Source: Breoghania sp. (lineage in GTDB: Bacteria; Pseudomonadota; Alphaproteobacteria; Rhizobiales; Stappiaceae). Taken from it: a stretch of DNA of 64,000 nt. The stretch spans positions 1 to 64,000 of the forward strand of contig NZ_JASJAV010000017.1 in the NCBI RefSeq assembly GCF_030066895.1, in the 5' to 3' direction. The translations under genes and the position numbers were made by a program. The notes under the pieces were generated by a model that searched no databases, was not told the DNA's origin, and saw nothing but the letters and a program-made list of their open reading frames with translations. This document shows, in pieces, positions 1-9,652 of the stretch (its first letter is position 1; each line of letters starts with the position of its first letter).

Positions 1-2
1 AA

Positions 3-43
3 CGTCATCCTGAGGAGGCCGAAGGCCGTCTCGAAGGATGGGC
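3..43. repeat. GTCATCC-type intergenic palindrome, single hairpin
   Basis: A hairpin half-element that begins GTCATCCTGAGGAGG and ends CTCGAAGGATGG, with a short GGCC-GAA-GGCC internal stem. The same unit recurs in both orientations near 7.7, 11.1, 33.5 and 62.0 kb. At those loci it forms pairs of opposed hairpins, so the partner hairpin probably lies just outside the left window edge. Confidence 0.8.
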
Positions 44-206
44 CGCTTGCTCCGCAATCGGTCTTCGCGCTCCGATGCAAGTAATCCACTTCCCGGCGTT
101 GGCGCGGGCGGCAATCCAGAGTAGAAGCTCAACCCAAATACGACATCCCCCGCGCCGCCGTGCCGTGGTGACGGGGATCTGCAAACAAAGGCAACCAGCG
201 AAAAAC

Positions 207-1574
207 ATGACTGCAACCGTCCGTTTCGCCCCTTCGCCCACGGGTATGATCCATATCGGCAACGCGCGCACTGCGCTGTTCAACGCGCTGTTTGCCCGGC
301 AACGGGGCGGATCCTTCGTGCTGCGGTTGGATGACACGGATGTTGCACGCTCCCGCGAGGAATATGCCGAAGCGATCATTCGCGATCTCGAATGGCTCGG
401 CATCACGCCCGATCGCATCGAACGCCAATCAAAGTGCTTTGCGCTCTACGATGCCGCAGCCGAGAAGCTGAAGGCCGCAGGCCTGCTCTATCCTTGTTAC
501 GAGACGCCGGACGAACTCGAACGACGGCGCAAGCGTCGCCGTGCGCGCGGGCTGCCGCCGGCCTATGACCGCGCCGCGCTCAAACTGTCCGACGAGGAGC
601 GCGCCGCCCTGGAAGCGGAAGGCCGCAAGCCCCATTGGCGTTTTCTGCTGCCGAACTACGAGACGGACCCGTTCGAGACGCGCCGGTCCGAAATCACCTG
701 GCCCGATCTGTGTCGGGGAGACCAGAGCGTCGATCTCACCTCGCTGTCCGACCCGGTCCTGCTGCGCGAGGACGGCACCTACCTCTACACGTTGCCCTCC
801 ATCGTCGATGACATCGACTTTGGCATGACCCATGTCATTCGCGGCGAGGAGCATGTCGCCAACACCGCCGTGCAGATCGCGATCTTCCATGCGCTGAACG
901 CGACGCCGCCGATCTTCGGCCATCACAACCTGCTGACGACGGCAAGCGGGGAGGGGCTGTCGAAGCGCTCCGGCGCACTGTCCATCACCGCGCTGCGCGA
1001 GGTTGGCTACGAACCGATGTCGGTCGCGAGCCTTGCCGTGCTGATCGGCACATCGGATGCGGTGGAGCCGATGGTCGATCTCGATGCGTTGACGGAGCAC
1101 TTCGATCTCTCCCACGTCTCGCGCGCACCGGCCCGGTTCGACCCGTCGGATCTCTCAAACCTGAATGCCCGGCTTCTGCATCACCTTCCGGTGGAAAGCG
1201 TGGCCGACCGTCTGGTGACGATGGGGGTTGCGTCCGACAAGGTCAGCGAATTCTGGGAAGCGGTTTCGGGAAACCTGGAGAAGCTGGCCGATGCGGTCGG
1301 TTGGTGGCGGATCATTTCGGGTCAGATGCAGCCGGTCATCGCGGAGGAAGACCGCGAGTTTCTGAGCAAGGCGGCCGGGCTGTTACCCGAGGAGCCCTGG
1401 GACGGCGAAACCTGGAAGACCTGGACGAATGCCGTGAAGACGGCCACCGGGCGCAGGGGCAAAGGGCTTTTCATGCCTCTCCGAAAGGCTCTGACCGGGC
1501 GCGAGCATGGCCCCGAACTGGCGCGTCTGCTGCCCCTTATTGGGCGACAAAATACTTTGGACCGACTCGCCTGA
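207..1574 (+). CDS. gltX: Glutamate--tRNA ligase (GluRS)
   Basis: Charges tRNA-Glu with glutamate in the cytoplasm. The class I HIGH-type motif is [14 protein letters not shown] near residue 10, and the KMSKS-type motif is GLSKRSG near residue 250. The length of 455 residues fits bacterial GluRS. An in-frame start at 75 exists, but the residues before the ATG at 207 do not resemble the family, and [13 protein letters not shown] is a normal N-terminus. Many alphaproteobacteria have two GluRS paralogues, one of them acting on tRNA-Gln; I cannot tell which this is. The gene is uninterrupted, unlike most of its neighbours. Its 3' end overlaps the convergent DUF2865 gene by about 38 bp. Confidence 0.95.
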   Translation: MTATVRFAPSPTGMIHIGNARTALFNALFARQRGGSFVLRLDDTDVARSREEYAEAIIRDLEWLGITPDRIERQSKCFALYDAAAEKLKAAGLLYPCYETPDELERRRKRRRARGLPPAYDRAALKLSDEERAALEAEGRKPHWRFLLPNYETDPFETRRSEITWPDLCRGDQSVDLTSLSDPVLLREDGTYLYTLPSIVDDIDFGMTHVIRGEEHVANTAVQIAIFHALNATPPIFGHHNLLTTASGEGLSKRSGALSITALREVGYEPMSVASLAVLIGTSDAVEPMVDLDALTEHFDLSHVSRAPARFDPSDLSNLNARLLHHLPVESVADRLVTMGVASDKVSEFWEAVSGNLEKLADAVGWWRIISGQMQPVIAEEDREFLSKAAGLLPEEPWDGETWKTWTNAVKTATGRRGKGLFMPLRKALTGREHGPELARLLPLIGRQNTLDRLA

Positions 1575-2808
1575 CACGGGTCGGCACGGACGCAGTCTTG
1601 GCTGTTTCGCCCTTTTGGGAAGTCTCTGCTGCGGCCGTCTTCGGCGGTGCGGCTTCCGCAGGCTTCGGAACATAGGCCCCGCGCCGGTTCAGGACCGTGT
1701 CCGGATCTTCATCGGCGGGCAACTTGGCGAGCGGCCGGGTCTCGGTGACGAGATCCCCGTTGTGATCGGCGCGATAGCCGTCCCACGGGTCGTTTGAATC
1801 CCAGGGTTCATTCGTGTCCCACGGCTCGTCGGGATTCCACACCCTTTCCGAATTCCAGTCGTCCTCGGTCCACTCGGAAGCCGGGTCGGAACCGCTGGCA
1901 TTGAGCGCGGTGCCTCGTTCCGTGCTCGTCAGCGGCGTGATGTCCCCATTGTACCGGTTGCCGAGCCCCGCCACGGACATGTTCGACGACTTGCAGGAAC
2001 ACTCCGCATCCGTGCCCGGACACATGGCGTGACACTGGTCGGCATCCTGCAAGAACTGGTTTTCCGTCGTGGAAAACGAGATCGGGAAATAGAACCCGTC
2101 GCAGCGCCTGACGCACAGCGTTCGATAGGTGCGCCGCCGTAATTGTTCCGGTCCTCATAGGGCGTGTAGTAGTCGCGTTCGCCGCGATTGCGCTCTCCTC
2201 CGCCGAACAACATTCCGAACAGTCCGCTCTCGTGCTGTGCTTGCGGCGGGCGATTGTCGATGACGCCGTTGCGGTTGGGGCTTGCGAGTCTCCAGGCGCC
2301 GGAATCCCGGCCGTTGGTATTCGCGGCTTGCGGATAGCGGGAATCGGGCTCGCGCGATCCTGCTCGATAATCTGGAGCATTACAGCGCAGGGCGGAAAGC
2401 TGCTCGCGCACCTTGGCCATGCGCTGGGCGGTCTTGCTCGTGCCGGAGCGCTGCATGGAGATTGCGCGACAGCCGCGCCATGCGGGCGTGCATGTCTGCG
2501 ATATCGTGGTCGATCCCGGCGCATACGCGCGGATCGGGCGAGGAGAACAGAAACCCGCCGCCGCAATGGGCCCGCCGGGCACGCTGATCCAGCATGTCGA
2601 GCCGGTCGGCCGCCTCTTGCAGCGCCCTGTCCCATTGGTGCACTTTCTTCCCGCCGCACCGGTCGTCGGTAATGCTGGAAAGCCGCGCCAGTTCGTCCTC
2701 AAGCGCATAGCAGCGCCCGTCGCGCGCCTGCGCATCGCCGGTTACCCCGGCAGCCAGAAGGACGGCGAGGCTCAAGACGGCAGACAGTGATCCGGATCCA
2801 AGACGCAT
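1537..2808 (-). pseudogene. DUF2865 domain secreted protein, two frameshifts
   Basis: Three successive reading frames together encode one protein of about 420 residues. The N-terminus from 2808 is a signal peptide (MRLGSGSLSAVLSLAVLLAA, then an AQA cleavage site). The middle frame carries KVREQLSALRC and a Gly/Asn/Arg-rich stretch. The last frame carries the DUF2865 signature LCVRRCDGFYFPISFSTT followed by a CxxxCP cysteine pattern. Frame changes fall near 2440 and 2130. The C-terminal part has tandem WDTNEPWDSNDPWD repeats. The protein is probably periplasmic or surface-exposed; its function is unknown. The ORF stays well conserved on both sides of each break, so the lesions are recent or are base-calling errors. 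Confidence 0.72.
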
Positions 2809-2934
2809 ACGCTTCCACCGGCCGTTTTGTCGCCGGGGTCCCGAAAATGGTGAGACGAACAATGCGGGTAATCTAGCGGACGTTGAGGTAGGGGGAAACC
2901 GGGCGCTGCGGGGGAGATGCGGAGCGCCTGCAGC

Positions 2935-3146
2935 GCGGCTTGTTGCGCTGGATTCCGGATCGGCGTTCGGCTTTGCCTCACTTGTCCGGAATGAGGGAGG
3001 GGGCTGAGTTGTAAGCAAACGCTAACACCGGGTACTGCTCGCACATCATTCGGGGGGTGGTTACAACTCTCCCCTTGCTCGTCATTCCGGACAGTCTGCA
3101 GCGAAGCTGCATGGCCAGATCCGGAATCCAGTACAACAAGCTGCAC
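2935..3146. repeat. About 210-bp composite intergenic repeat, copy 1
   Basis: Outer arms are inverted: CTTGTTGCGCTGGATTCCGG at the left and CCGGAATCCAGTACAACAAG at the right. Each arm carries a smaller hairpin ending in CCGGAATGA or TCATTCCGG. The core between them (TTGTAAGCAAACGC, then GGTTACAACTCTCC) matches a second copy at 18611-18822 in the same order and spacing. The rest of the gap between the DUF2865 gene and the FAH gene (2809-3295) shows nothing else recognisable. Confidence 0.75.
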
Positions 3147-3295
3147 CTCCGCTGCTCCGCTTCCTCTTCTCCTCCGCCGAGGCCCATTGACGCTGCGTGC
3201 AACCGGAGGCGAGACGGTCGCATTTTCACCGTCTAGACTCACCCATCCTTGACCGCTTTGGGAAGAGCGTGCCGATATCTGGTGAGGAGAAATAC

Positions 3296-4298
3296 ATGAA
3301 GCTCGCGACGTTGCGCGACGGCACTCGTGACGGACAGTTGGTCGTCGTCTCCCGCGATCTCACCCGTTACACCCCGGCCGGAGCGGTCGCCGGAACCATG
3401 CAGCAGGCGCTCGACAACTGGAGCAAGGCCGAGCCCGATCTGCGGGATCTGTCAACGCGGCTCGACATCGGCCAGATCCCCGGCAAACCCTTCGACGAGA
3501 CGCTGTGCCTGTCGCCGTTGCCGCGCGCCTACCAGTGGGCGGACGGATCTGCCTACGTCAATCACGTGGAGCTGGTGCGCAAGGCGCGCGGGGTGGAGAT
3601 GCCGGTAAGCTTCTGGAACAACTCACTGATGTATCAGGGCGGCTTGGACGCGTTCCTGGCGCTGCGAAGCGCGATCCGGATGGCGGACGATGCCTGGGGA
3701 ACCGATTTCGAGGCCGAGATCGCCGTCGTCACCGACGATGTGCCGATGGGCATCACGCCGGAATCCACCGCTCATCACATCAAGCTCCTGATGTTGGTCA
3801 ACGACGTCTCGCTGCGCAATCTGATCCCCGGCGAGCTTGCCAAGGGCTTCGGCTTTTTCCAGGCAAAGCCCTCCTCGGCTTTTGGCCCTGTCGCGGTGAC
3901 GCCGGACGAACTGGGCGAGGCATGGACCGGCGGCACCATCGCGCTGCCCATGCTGGTGGAGTACAACGGCAAGCTCTTCGGCAAGGCGCGTTGCGATGTC
4001 GACATGACCTTCGATCTGACGTGGCTCGTCTCGCATGCCGCGCTGACCCGGCCGCCATCGTCGGATCGGGCACGATCTCCAACAAGCTCAACGGCGGGCC
4101 CGGCAAGCCGATCGGCGAGGGCGGTGTCGGTTATGCTTGCATCGCCGATGCAGCGCATGGTGGAGACGATCACGCAAGGCGCGGCCAGACCCCCCCTTCA
4201 TGAGCTTCGACGATCGCGTGCGCATCGAGATGAAGGACGACGAGGGGCTGTCAGTCTTCGGTGCGATCGATCAGGTCGTGGAGCAGTATGTGGGGTAA
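3296..4298 (+). pseudogene. Fumarylacetoacetate hydrolase (FAH) family protein, frameshifted
   Basis: FAH-family enzymes cleave C-C bonds in diketo acids in aromatic degradation. The first 250 codons are intact and include VNHVELVRKARG, TDFEAEIAVVTDDVPMG and LMLVNDVSLRNL, which holds the metal/active-site region. After about 4050 the family C-terminus continues through three frame changes: AIVGSGTISNK and GGPGKPIGEGGVGYACIA, then RMVETITQGAARPP, then FMSFDDRVRIEMKD to the stop at 4296-4298. The last change falls in a run of seven C at 4190-4196. The start ATG at 3296 follows GGTGAGGAGA. It heads a group with an MBL hydrolase, an FAD monooxygenase and DUF2783, which suggests aromatic ring catabolism. 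Confidence 0.8.
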
Positions 4299-4371
4299 AG
4301 GGTGGGGGTATTTCGTTATCTTCCGGGCGTTGCATGCCCGGGGGCACGATTGACCCGTTCGCTCGGAACCT

Positions 4372-4479
4372 GTCATTCCCGCGAAGGCGGGAATCCAGCA
4401 TCACAGAGACGCCTCGGCGGTGCTGGAATGCCTGATCCTGTGGGTACTGGATCCCCGCCTTCGCGGGGATGACAATCAT
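4372..4479. repeat. Paired inverted hairpins (GTCATTCCCGCGAAGGCGGGAATCCAG family)
   Basis: The left hairpin starts GTCATTCCCGCGAAGGCGGG at about 4373. The right one, CTGGATCCCCGCCTTCGCGG followed by GGATGAC, is its inverted partner about 40 bp away. The pair occupies most of the 300-bp gap between the FAH pseudogene and the MBL hydrolase gene. A single related hairpin lies at 15437-15471. Confidence 0.8.
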
Positions 4480-4601
4480 TCGGTTTCGGTGCAACACGGG
4501 CATTTCGACGAGACCGTCCGCCGCGCGCGATCGTTGACGGTTACAAATTAACGGTCGATCAGAAGCGTGAAACGCGCATTTGGCCACTTGGGGAGTAAGC
4601 C

Positions 4602-5558
4602 ATGAGCAAACAATTCGCATCCGCCGGTGACATGGAAGAAAAGGAGATTTCGTTTTTCGAGATCGGTCCCGGTTGCTATGCCTTCACCGCGCAGGGCGAT
4701 CTGAACACAGGGATCATCGTCGGCGACGAGAGCGTCATGGTGATCGACACCCAGGCGACGCCCGCCATGGCGGAAAAGGTGATCGAGTACATCCGCACCG
4801 TCACCGACAAGCTGATCAAGCACGTGGTGCTGTCGCATTATCACGCCGTGCGCGTGCTGGGCGCGTCTGCTTACGGGGCGAGCGAGATCATTTCCTCCGA
4901 TCTCACCTACCGCATGATCGTGGAACGCGGCCAGCAGGAATGGGACAGCGAGCAGGGATGTTTCCCGCTCCTTTTCCAGGGGGCCGACACCGTCCCCGGC
5001 CTGGCCTGGCCGACCCTCACTTTCGGCTCCTCCATGACCGTGTGGCTGGGCAAGCGCGAAGTGAAGATCACGCATCTGGGCCGCGGGCACACGATGGGCG
5101 ATATCGTCGTCTGGGTGCCGGATGCGGGCGTGATGTTCTCCGGCGATCTGGTGGAATACCATTCCGCCTGCTACTGCGGTGACGCGCATTTCGCCGACTG
5201 GTCGGAGACGCTGGGCCGGGTCGCCGCCTTCGAGCCCAAGGCCGTGGTGCCGGGGCGCGGCGATGCGCTGACCTCGCCGAAGATGGTTGCCGACGGCATC
5301 GCGCTGACGCGGGATTTCCTGACGACGCTCTATACCTCCGTTGCGCAGTCGGTTGAGGAAGGCCGCTCGCTGGAGGAGGCGTTCGACGCTGCACGCGAGG
5401 CGATGGATCCGAAATTCGGCAGCTTCGCCATTCACGAGCATTGCCTGCCCTTCAACGTGGCGCGCGCCTATGATGAGGTTAAGGGCCTCGACCATCCGCA
5501 GATCTGGACGGCGGAACGTGACCGCGAGATGTGGGCAGCGCTTCAGGACGCCGAGTAG
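4602..5558 (+). CDS. MBL-fold metallo-hydrolase with atypical HYHAVR motif
   Basis: A 318-residue metallo-beta-lactamase-fold protein. The fold is supported by the N-terminal LNTGIIVGDESVMVIDTQ strand, the HxH region VVLSHYHAVRVLGA near residue 78, HLGRGHTMGDIVVWVPDAG and the MFSGDLVEY motif carrying the bridging Asp. The usual HxHxDH metal motif reads H-Y-H-A-V-R, so the Asp-His pair is absent. I believe this is a subfamily trait rather than a mutation, because the surrounding motif is orderly. The gene is intact and sits between FAH-family and FAD-monooxygenase genes, so a ring-cleavage or hydrolysis step is likely. The substrate cannot be read from sequence. Confidence 0.85.
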   Translation: MSKQFASAGDMEEKEISFFEIGPGCYAFTAQGDLNTGIIVGDESVMVIDTQATPAMAEKVIEYIRTVTDKLIKHVVLSHYHAVRVLGASAYGASEIISSDLTYRMIVERGQQEWDSEQGCFPLLFQGADTVPGLAWPTLTFGSSMTVWLGKREVKITHLGRGHTMGDIVVWVPDAGVMFSGDLVEYHSACYCGDAHFADWSETLGRVAAFEPKAVVPGRGDALTSPKMVADGIALTRDFLTTLYTSVAQSVEEGRSLEEAFDAAREAMDPKFGSFAIHEHCLPFNVARAYDEVKGLDHPQIWTAERDREMWAALQDAE

Positions 5559-5719
5559 GGAGTTCAGTGCGGAGGCCGATCCTTCGCGACGGCCTCCGCA
5601 AGAAGGCAGCGCCACGCATCACGCATCAAGCCGTTGGGAGGCGGCGCGTGATCCAGCGCAAAGTTGGGAGGGTGCCGTAGCGGTATAACCGGGGCGGTGC
5701 GATATCTTGGGAGTAGAGT

Positions 5720-7414
5720 ATGGCAGCAACCGAGGCCGGAGGCCGGGCTGCGCCCGTCAACGCGTCCGCAAATGCGGGCCCCGGTATGGGAACCGGGTCA
5801 CGCAAGGCGTTCTATCAGTTCGGCTACGCCCGCGCGGCGGATCAGGATGCCTTCGCAGCAACCGGAAAACCGCCCCGTCATCCGATCGTGGTAGTCGGCG
5901 CCGGACCGGTGGGCATGACGGTTGCCATCGATCTGGCCATGCGCGGCAATGAGGTGGTGATCCTCGACGATGCCGACCGCATCGGCGAGGGCTCGCGCGC
6001 CATCTGCTTTTTCCAGCGCACGCTGGAAATCTGGGATCGCCTCGGCGTCGGCAAGCCGATGGTCGACAAGGGCATCACCTGGCAGGTCGGCAAGGACTTT
6101 CTGCGTGACGATCTCGTCTATCAGTTCGACCTGCTGCCCGAAGACGGCCACAAGATGCCCGCCTTCATCAACCTGCAGCAATATTACGCCGAGCTTTATC
6201 TGGTCGAACGTATCGTTGAATTGCCTCGGATCGATCTGCGCTGGCGCAACAAGGTCTCAGCGATCGACAGCCACGCCGACGGCGTCCGCCTGACAATCGA
6301 GACGCCGGATGGTCCTTACGAGATCGAAGCCGATTGGTTGATTGCCTGCGATGGCGCGAAATCGCCGTTGCGCGCCATGATGGACCTGGAATTCAAGGGT
6401 GAGGTTTTCGACGACCGCTTCCTGATCGCGGACGTGAAGATGACCGCGGATTTTCCGGTCGAGCGCTGGTTCTGGTTCGATCCGCCTTTCCATGCCGGAC
6501 AATCGGCGCTGCTCCAAAAGCAGCCCGATGACATCTGGCGTATTGACCTGCAACTCGGGCCGGAGGCTGATCCGGAGACCGAGCAGAAGCTGGAAAACGT
6601 CGTTCCGCGCATCGAATGGATGCTGGGTCATTCCAATTTCGAGCTGAAATGGGTGTCGCTCTATTCCTTCCAGTGCCGCCGGATCGATCGATTCGTCCAT
6701 GACCGCGTGGTCTTTTGCGGCGACAGCGCCCACGAGATCTCGCCGTTCGGTGCGCGCGGCGCCAATTCCGGCGTGCAGGATGCGGAAAACCTCGCCTGGA
6801 AGCTCGATTTTATCCTCAAGGGCGAGGCGGATACGTCGCTGATGGCGACGTATGACGCCGAGCGCTCGGATGCGGCGGACGAGAATATCGGCCATTCTAC
6901 CCGCTCCACCGACTTCATCGCCCCGAAAACGGAGATGGAACGTACGCTGCGCAACGCCGTGCTGCATCTGGCCGCGCGCACGGAATTTGCCCGCGCGATG
7001 GTGAATTCCGGCCGTCTGTCGCAGTCCGTGACCTACGCAACCGATTTCTCAACGCCCGATACGGAGGCCTTTTCCGGCTCCGCGAAGCTCGGCGCGCCGG
7101 TGCCCGATGCGACACTCAGAACCGCCGAGGGCAGGGAAACGTAGCTGCACGATGAACTGGGCGCGGGCTTCACCGTGCTCCACGTGGCCAATGGCAGCGT
7201 ACCCAACGCGGTGGAGGGGGCGGACCTTCGTATCGTGGGCGGGGAGATTATCGACGAGACGGGCCAGTTCCACCGCCGCTTCGATGCAACGCCCGGCGCG
7301 ACCCATGTGGTCCGGCCCGATCAACACCTTGCCGCCCGGTTCCGTCATTTCGAGGCGCGCAAGGTCGCTGAGGCGATCGCTCGCGCCAAGGGTCGACCTG
7401 TTGCGTCCGCATAA
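5720..7414 (+). pseudogene. FAD-dependent aromatic monooxygenase (PheA/TfdB/MhpA type), in-frame TAG
   Basis: A flavoprotein hydroxylase of the FAD_binding_3 family. The dinucleotide motif VVVGAGPVGMTVAIDLAMRG lies near residue 55. The second FAD motif, FCGDSAHEISPFGARGANSG, is followed by DAENLAWKLD. A TAG at 7142-7144 interrupts the frame after codon 474, and the thioredoxin-like C-terminal domain continues in the same frame to TAA at 7412-7414 (LHDELGAGFTVLHV and onward). The flanking family pattern suggests an aromatic residue at the TAG. The FAD-binding part alone might still fold. It is followed 15 bp later by the DUF2783 gene, its usual partner. Confidence 0.85.
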
Positions 7415-7429
7415 GAAGGAAAAAGCGCC

Positions 7430-7624
7430 ATGATGGATCTCATCACCACGAGCCAGTTGGCCGCGCCCGATGCGGCCTACAACATGATCGTCGATGCCCA
7501 TCGCGGTCTCGATGAAAAGGACAGCGCGGTCCTCAACGCGCGGCTGGTGTTTCTGCTTGCCAATCACATCGGCGAATTGAGCGTGCTGGAACAGGCGATC
7601 GCGCTGGCGAAAGAGGAACTTTGA
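7430..7624 (+). CDS. DUF2783 domain small protein
   Basis: A 64-residue protein, MMDLITTSQLAAPDAAYNMI and onward, ending in LANHIGELSVLEQAIALAKE. This matches DUF2783, a short helical family usually encoded directly after an FAD-dependent aromatic monooxygenase, as here with a 15-bp gap. AAGGAAAAAG precedes the ATG. A role as small accessory subunit of the monooxygenase is inferred only from this linkage. The gene is intact although the monooxygenase is broken. Confidence 0.85.
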   Translation: MMDLITTSQLAAPDAAYNMIVDAHRGLDEKDSAVLNARLVFLLANHIGELSVLEQAIALAKEEL

Positions 7625-7649
7625 GGTCGGGCGGTAGGCTTGGAGCACG

Positions 7650-7785
7650 CGGTCCATCCTTCGAGATGCGGTCTGTGACCGCTCCTCAGGATGACGTTGT
7701 GCGTGTTGACGGTGTCTTCGAGGTCAATACAACGATAACGTCATCCTGAGGAGGCCCGTAAGGGTCGTCTCGAAGGATGAGCATC
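7650..7785. repeat. Paired inverted GTCATCC/GGATGAC hairpins
   Basis: The left hairpin (CCATCCTTCGAGATGCGG to CTCAGGATGAC) faces a right hairpin (GTCATCCTGAGGAGGCCC to CTCGAAGGATG) across about 40 bp. Together they form a 130-bp imperfect palindrome of the same family as at 3-43, 11098-11225 and 33466-33592. It fills the gap between the DUF2783 gene and the next gene. Confidence 0.85.
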
Positions 7786-7844
7786 CGCCCAGATATTTCC
7801 TTTTCTCGTTGAAACCACCCCGTTTGCTTGGCACATCATGTGTC

Positions 7845-8429
7845 ATGACCAGACGCATCACCGGCTCTCATCGCGCTTGTCGGCCTCGGCCTTGCAGCGG
7901 CGATCGTCGCGTTCATTGGGTTCGTGATGTTGCCGCGGCTTTTGCCGGACGGCGGGTTGCCGTTCGATCTCTATCGCGGGTCGATGACCTTCGATCAGGT
8001 GCGCGACCTGATGATGGTGCTCGGCGAGGACGGGCGCCGGCTTTATCGTTTCGTGATGGTGCCGCTCGACATGGTGCTGGTCGTCGCCTATGGTGCGGGC
8101 GTCGGTTGCGGATCTTATGGTTGCGCGGTATCCCGGACAACCGGGCGCACCACCGCTCTCCCTATGACAATCGTCGCCGGCAGCCCGCGGGCCAACGCAT
8201 CCGCTCCGCCGTCGGGTTCATTTTCCTCGTCGCGCCCTTTCTCGCCGTCGCCTTCGATGCCTGGGAGAACGTGCTGATTTTCCGCATGCTGGGGCAGGGG
8301 GAGGGTGTTTCCATCCGCCTGATGGAGGAGTTCAACCGCACCTCGGGCTACAAATGGGCCTTTTTGGCGCTGACCGGCGTTGTGTTCTGCTTCTTGATGC
8401 TCGGCTTTGCTTTGCGGCGCGGACGGTAA
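7845..8429 (+). pseudogene. Small membrane protein of unknown function, frameshifted
   Basis: About 190 residues spread over two frames. The ATG at 7845 gives MTRRITG, then a shift gives the first membrane helix ALIALVGLGLAAAIVAFIGF and DGGLPFDLYRGSMTFDQVRD. After about 8110 the frame changes again and ends with the helices SAVGFIFLVAPFLAVAFDAW and WAFLALTGVVFCFLMLGFAL. The hydrophobic pattern implies three to four transmembrane helices with a small soluble part. I do not recognise the family and no neighbour hints at a role. Confidence 0.55.
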
Positions 8430-8502
8430 ACGTCGCAAGGTCTGGCAAGTCCGCATCTGCTACACTACGTGGGCGGAGAATTTGTCAGTGAGAGGAAAGA
8501 CA

Positions 8503-9029
8503 ATGTGCAAGGGTATTCGCGCGATGCTTGCCGCGACATGGCCGCGATGGCGGTGGTGACGGTGAACGCACCGGCCGGGGCCGCGGACGAGCCGGAACTG
8601 ATCTTCAAGCGCTCGACCGTCTGGAAGTTTCTGACTCCCGATCACAAGCTCGCCACCTATGCGGTCGACGACCCGTTGATCGACGGCGTCGCCTGTCATT
8701 TCGCCGTTCCGGAAAAGGGTGGGATTCCCGGCTGGCTCGGCGTGGCGGAGGAAGTCTCCGACATTTCGCTCGCCTGTCGGCAGGTGGGGCCGATTTCCTT
8801 CAAGGGCGAGTTCGAGCAGGGCGAGGAGATGTTCCGTCAGCGCCGTTCGCTGTTCTTCAAGAAGATGCGGATCGTGCGTGGTTGCGACGCCAAGCGCAAC
8901 GTGCTGGTCTACGTGATCTATTCGGACAAGCTGGTGGAGGGATCGCCGAAGAATTCCACCTCCACCGTGCCGATCATGCCTTGGGGCGACCAAACACCCG
9001 CCAAATGCGGCGACTACCTCAAGGACTGA
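8503..9029 (+). pseudogene. creA: CreA family periplasmic protein, frameshift in the signal peptide
   Basis: The body from about residue 15 is intact: VDDPLIDGVACHFAVPEKGG, SDISLACRQVGPISF, GEEMFRQRRSLFFKKMRIVR and a conserved STVPIMPW near the end, with two cysteine pairs. This is the CreA family, whose members are exported and of unknown function. The natural start is probably the ATG at 8503 after GAGAGGAAAG (MCKGIRAMLAAT). A one-base shift near 8535 is then needed to enter the frame of MAAMAVVTVNAPAGAADEPE. If a start inside the second frame is used instead, the protein loses most of its signal peptide. Confidence 0.75.
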
Positions 9030-9048
9030 CGGTGCGCGTCCCCTCCGC

Positions 9049-9358
9049 TTAACGGTCCACGCCGAAGGACCAGGGCGACAGATCGTGGAAGGCCGTGGGA
9101 TCCCTGTTGCCCGCAACTGCCACGAGAGCTGCGACGGGCGCGGCAAGCATCAGCCCGATGATGATACCGGCGAGGATGGCCTTCACCTTCTCGGGGGTGG
9201 TCATTTCGCCGCGGCCGAACCGCGTGTAGGGGCGATATTCGGGATGCGGGCGGAGCCGGGCCTTCAGGCGCGGCCGTATTTTGGGGCGCGGAAGGGCCGG
9301 AGCATCTACACCGCTCGCTTTTCCTCTCATCCCGCCCAGGAATATGATTTTCGACATC
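9049..9358 (-). CDS. Hypothetical small membrane protein
   Basis: About 102 residues. An Arg/Pro-rich N-terminal half (RPRLKARLRPHPEYRPYTRF) is followed by one transmembrane helix (AILAGIIIGLMLAAPVAALV) and a short tail. The ATG at 9358 is my choice; a TTG lies 15 bp upstream and an internal ATG begins MTTPEKVKA. It converges on creA. The basic-then-helix layout and the intact frame make it plausible, but I do not recognise a family. Confidence 0.5.
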
Positions 9359-9652
9359 TTCGGTACTCGCAACTGTTTCCGAACGTATCGACAATGGCCG
9401 TATTGGTCTGAATGTGTCTTTGGAACGCCGTTCAGCGCCCGTTCATCGCTATTTCATCGCAATCGTTCAACTTGACCCCTGCACCGATGTGCCTTACACC
9501 GCTAAAGCGTGAATACGGTCATCATCATTCGCATTAGCGACGAGATTATTTGCGGCTAGCGAAATCGCTGGCTGTGGCCGTTTCCTCCTGCCCGAAATTG
9601 CATGACGAACGCCCCGGCTAGCGCCTCGCTGGCAACGTGGGACGGGGTGCCT

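Noticed and set aside
4548..5615. Minus-strand frame of 355 codons opposite the MBL hydrolase gene
   Set aside because: Antisense of an intact plus-strand gene, with no recognisable domain.
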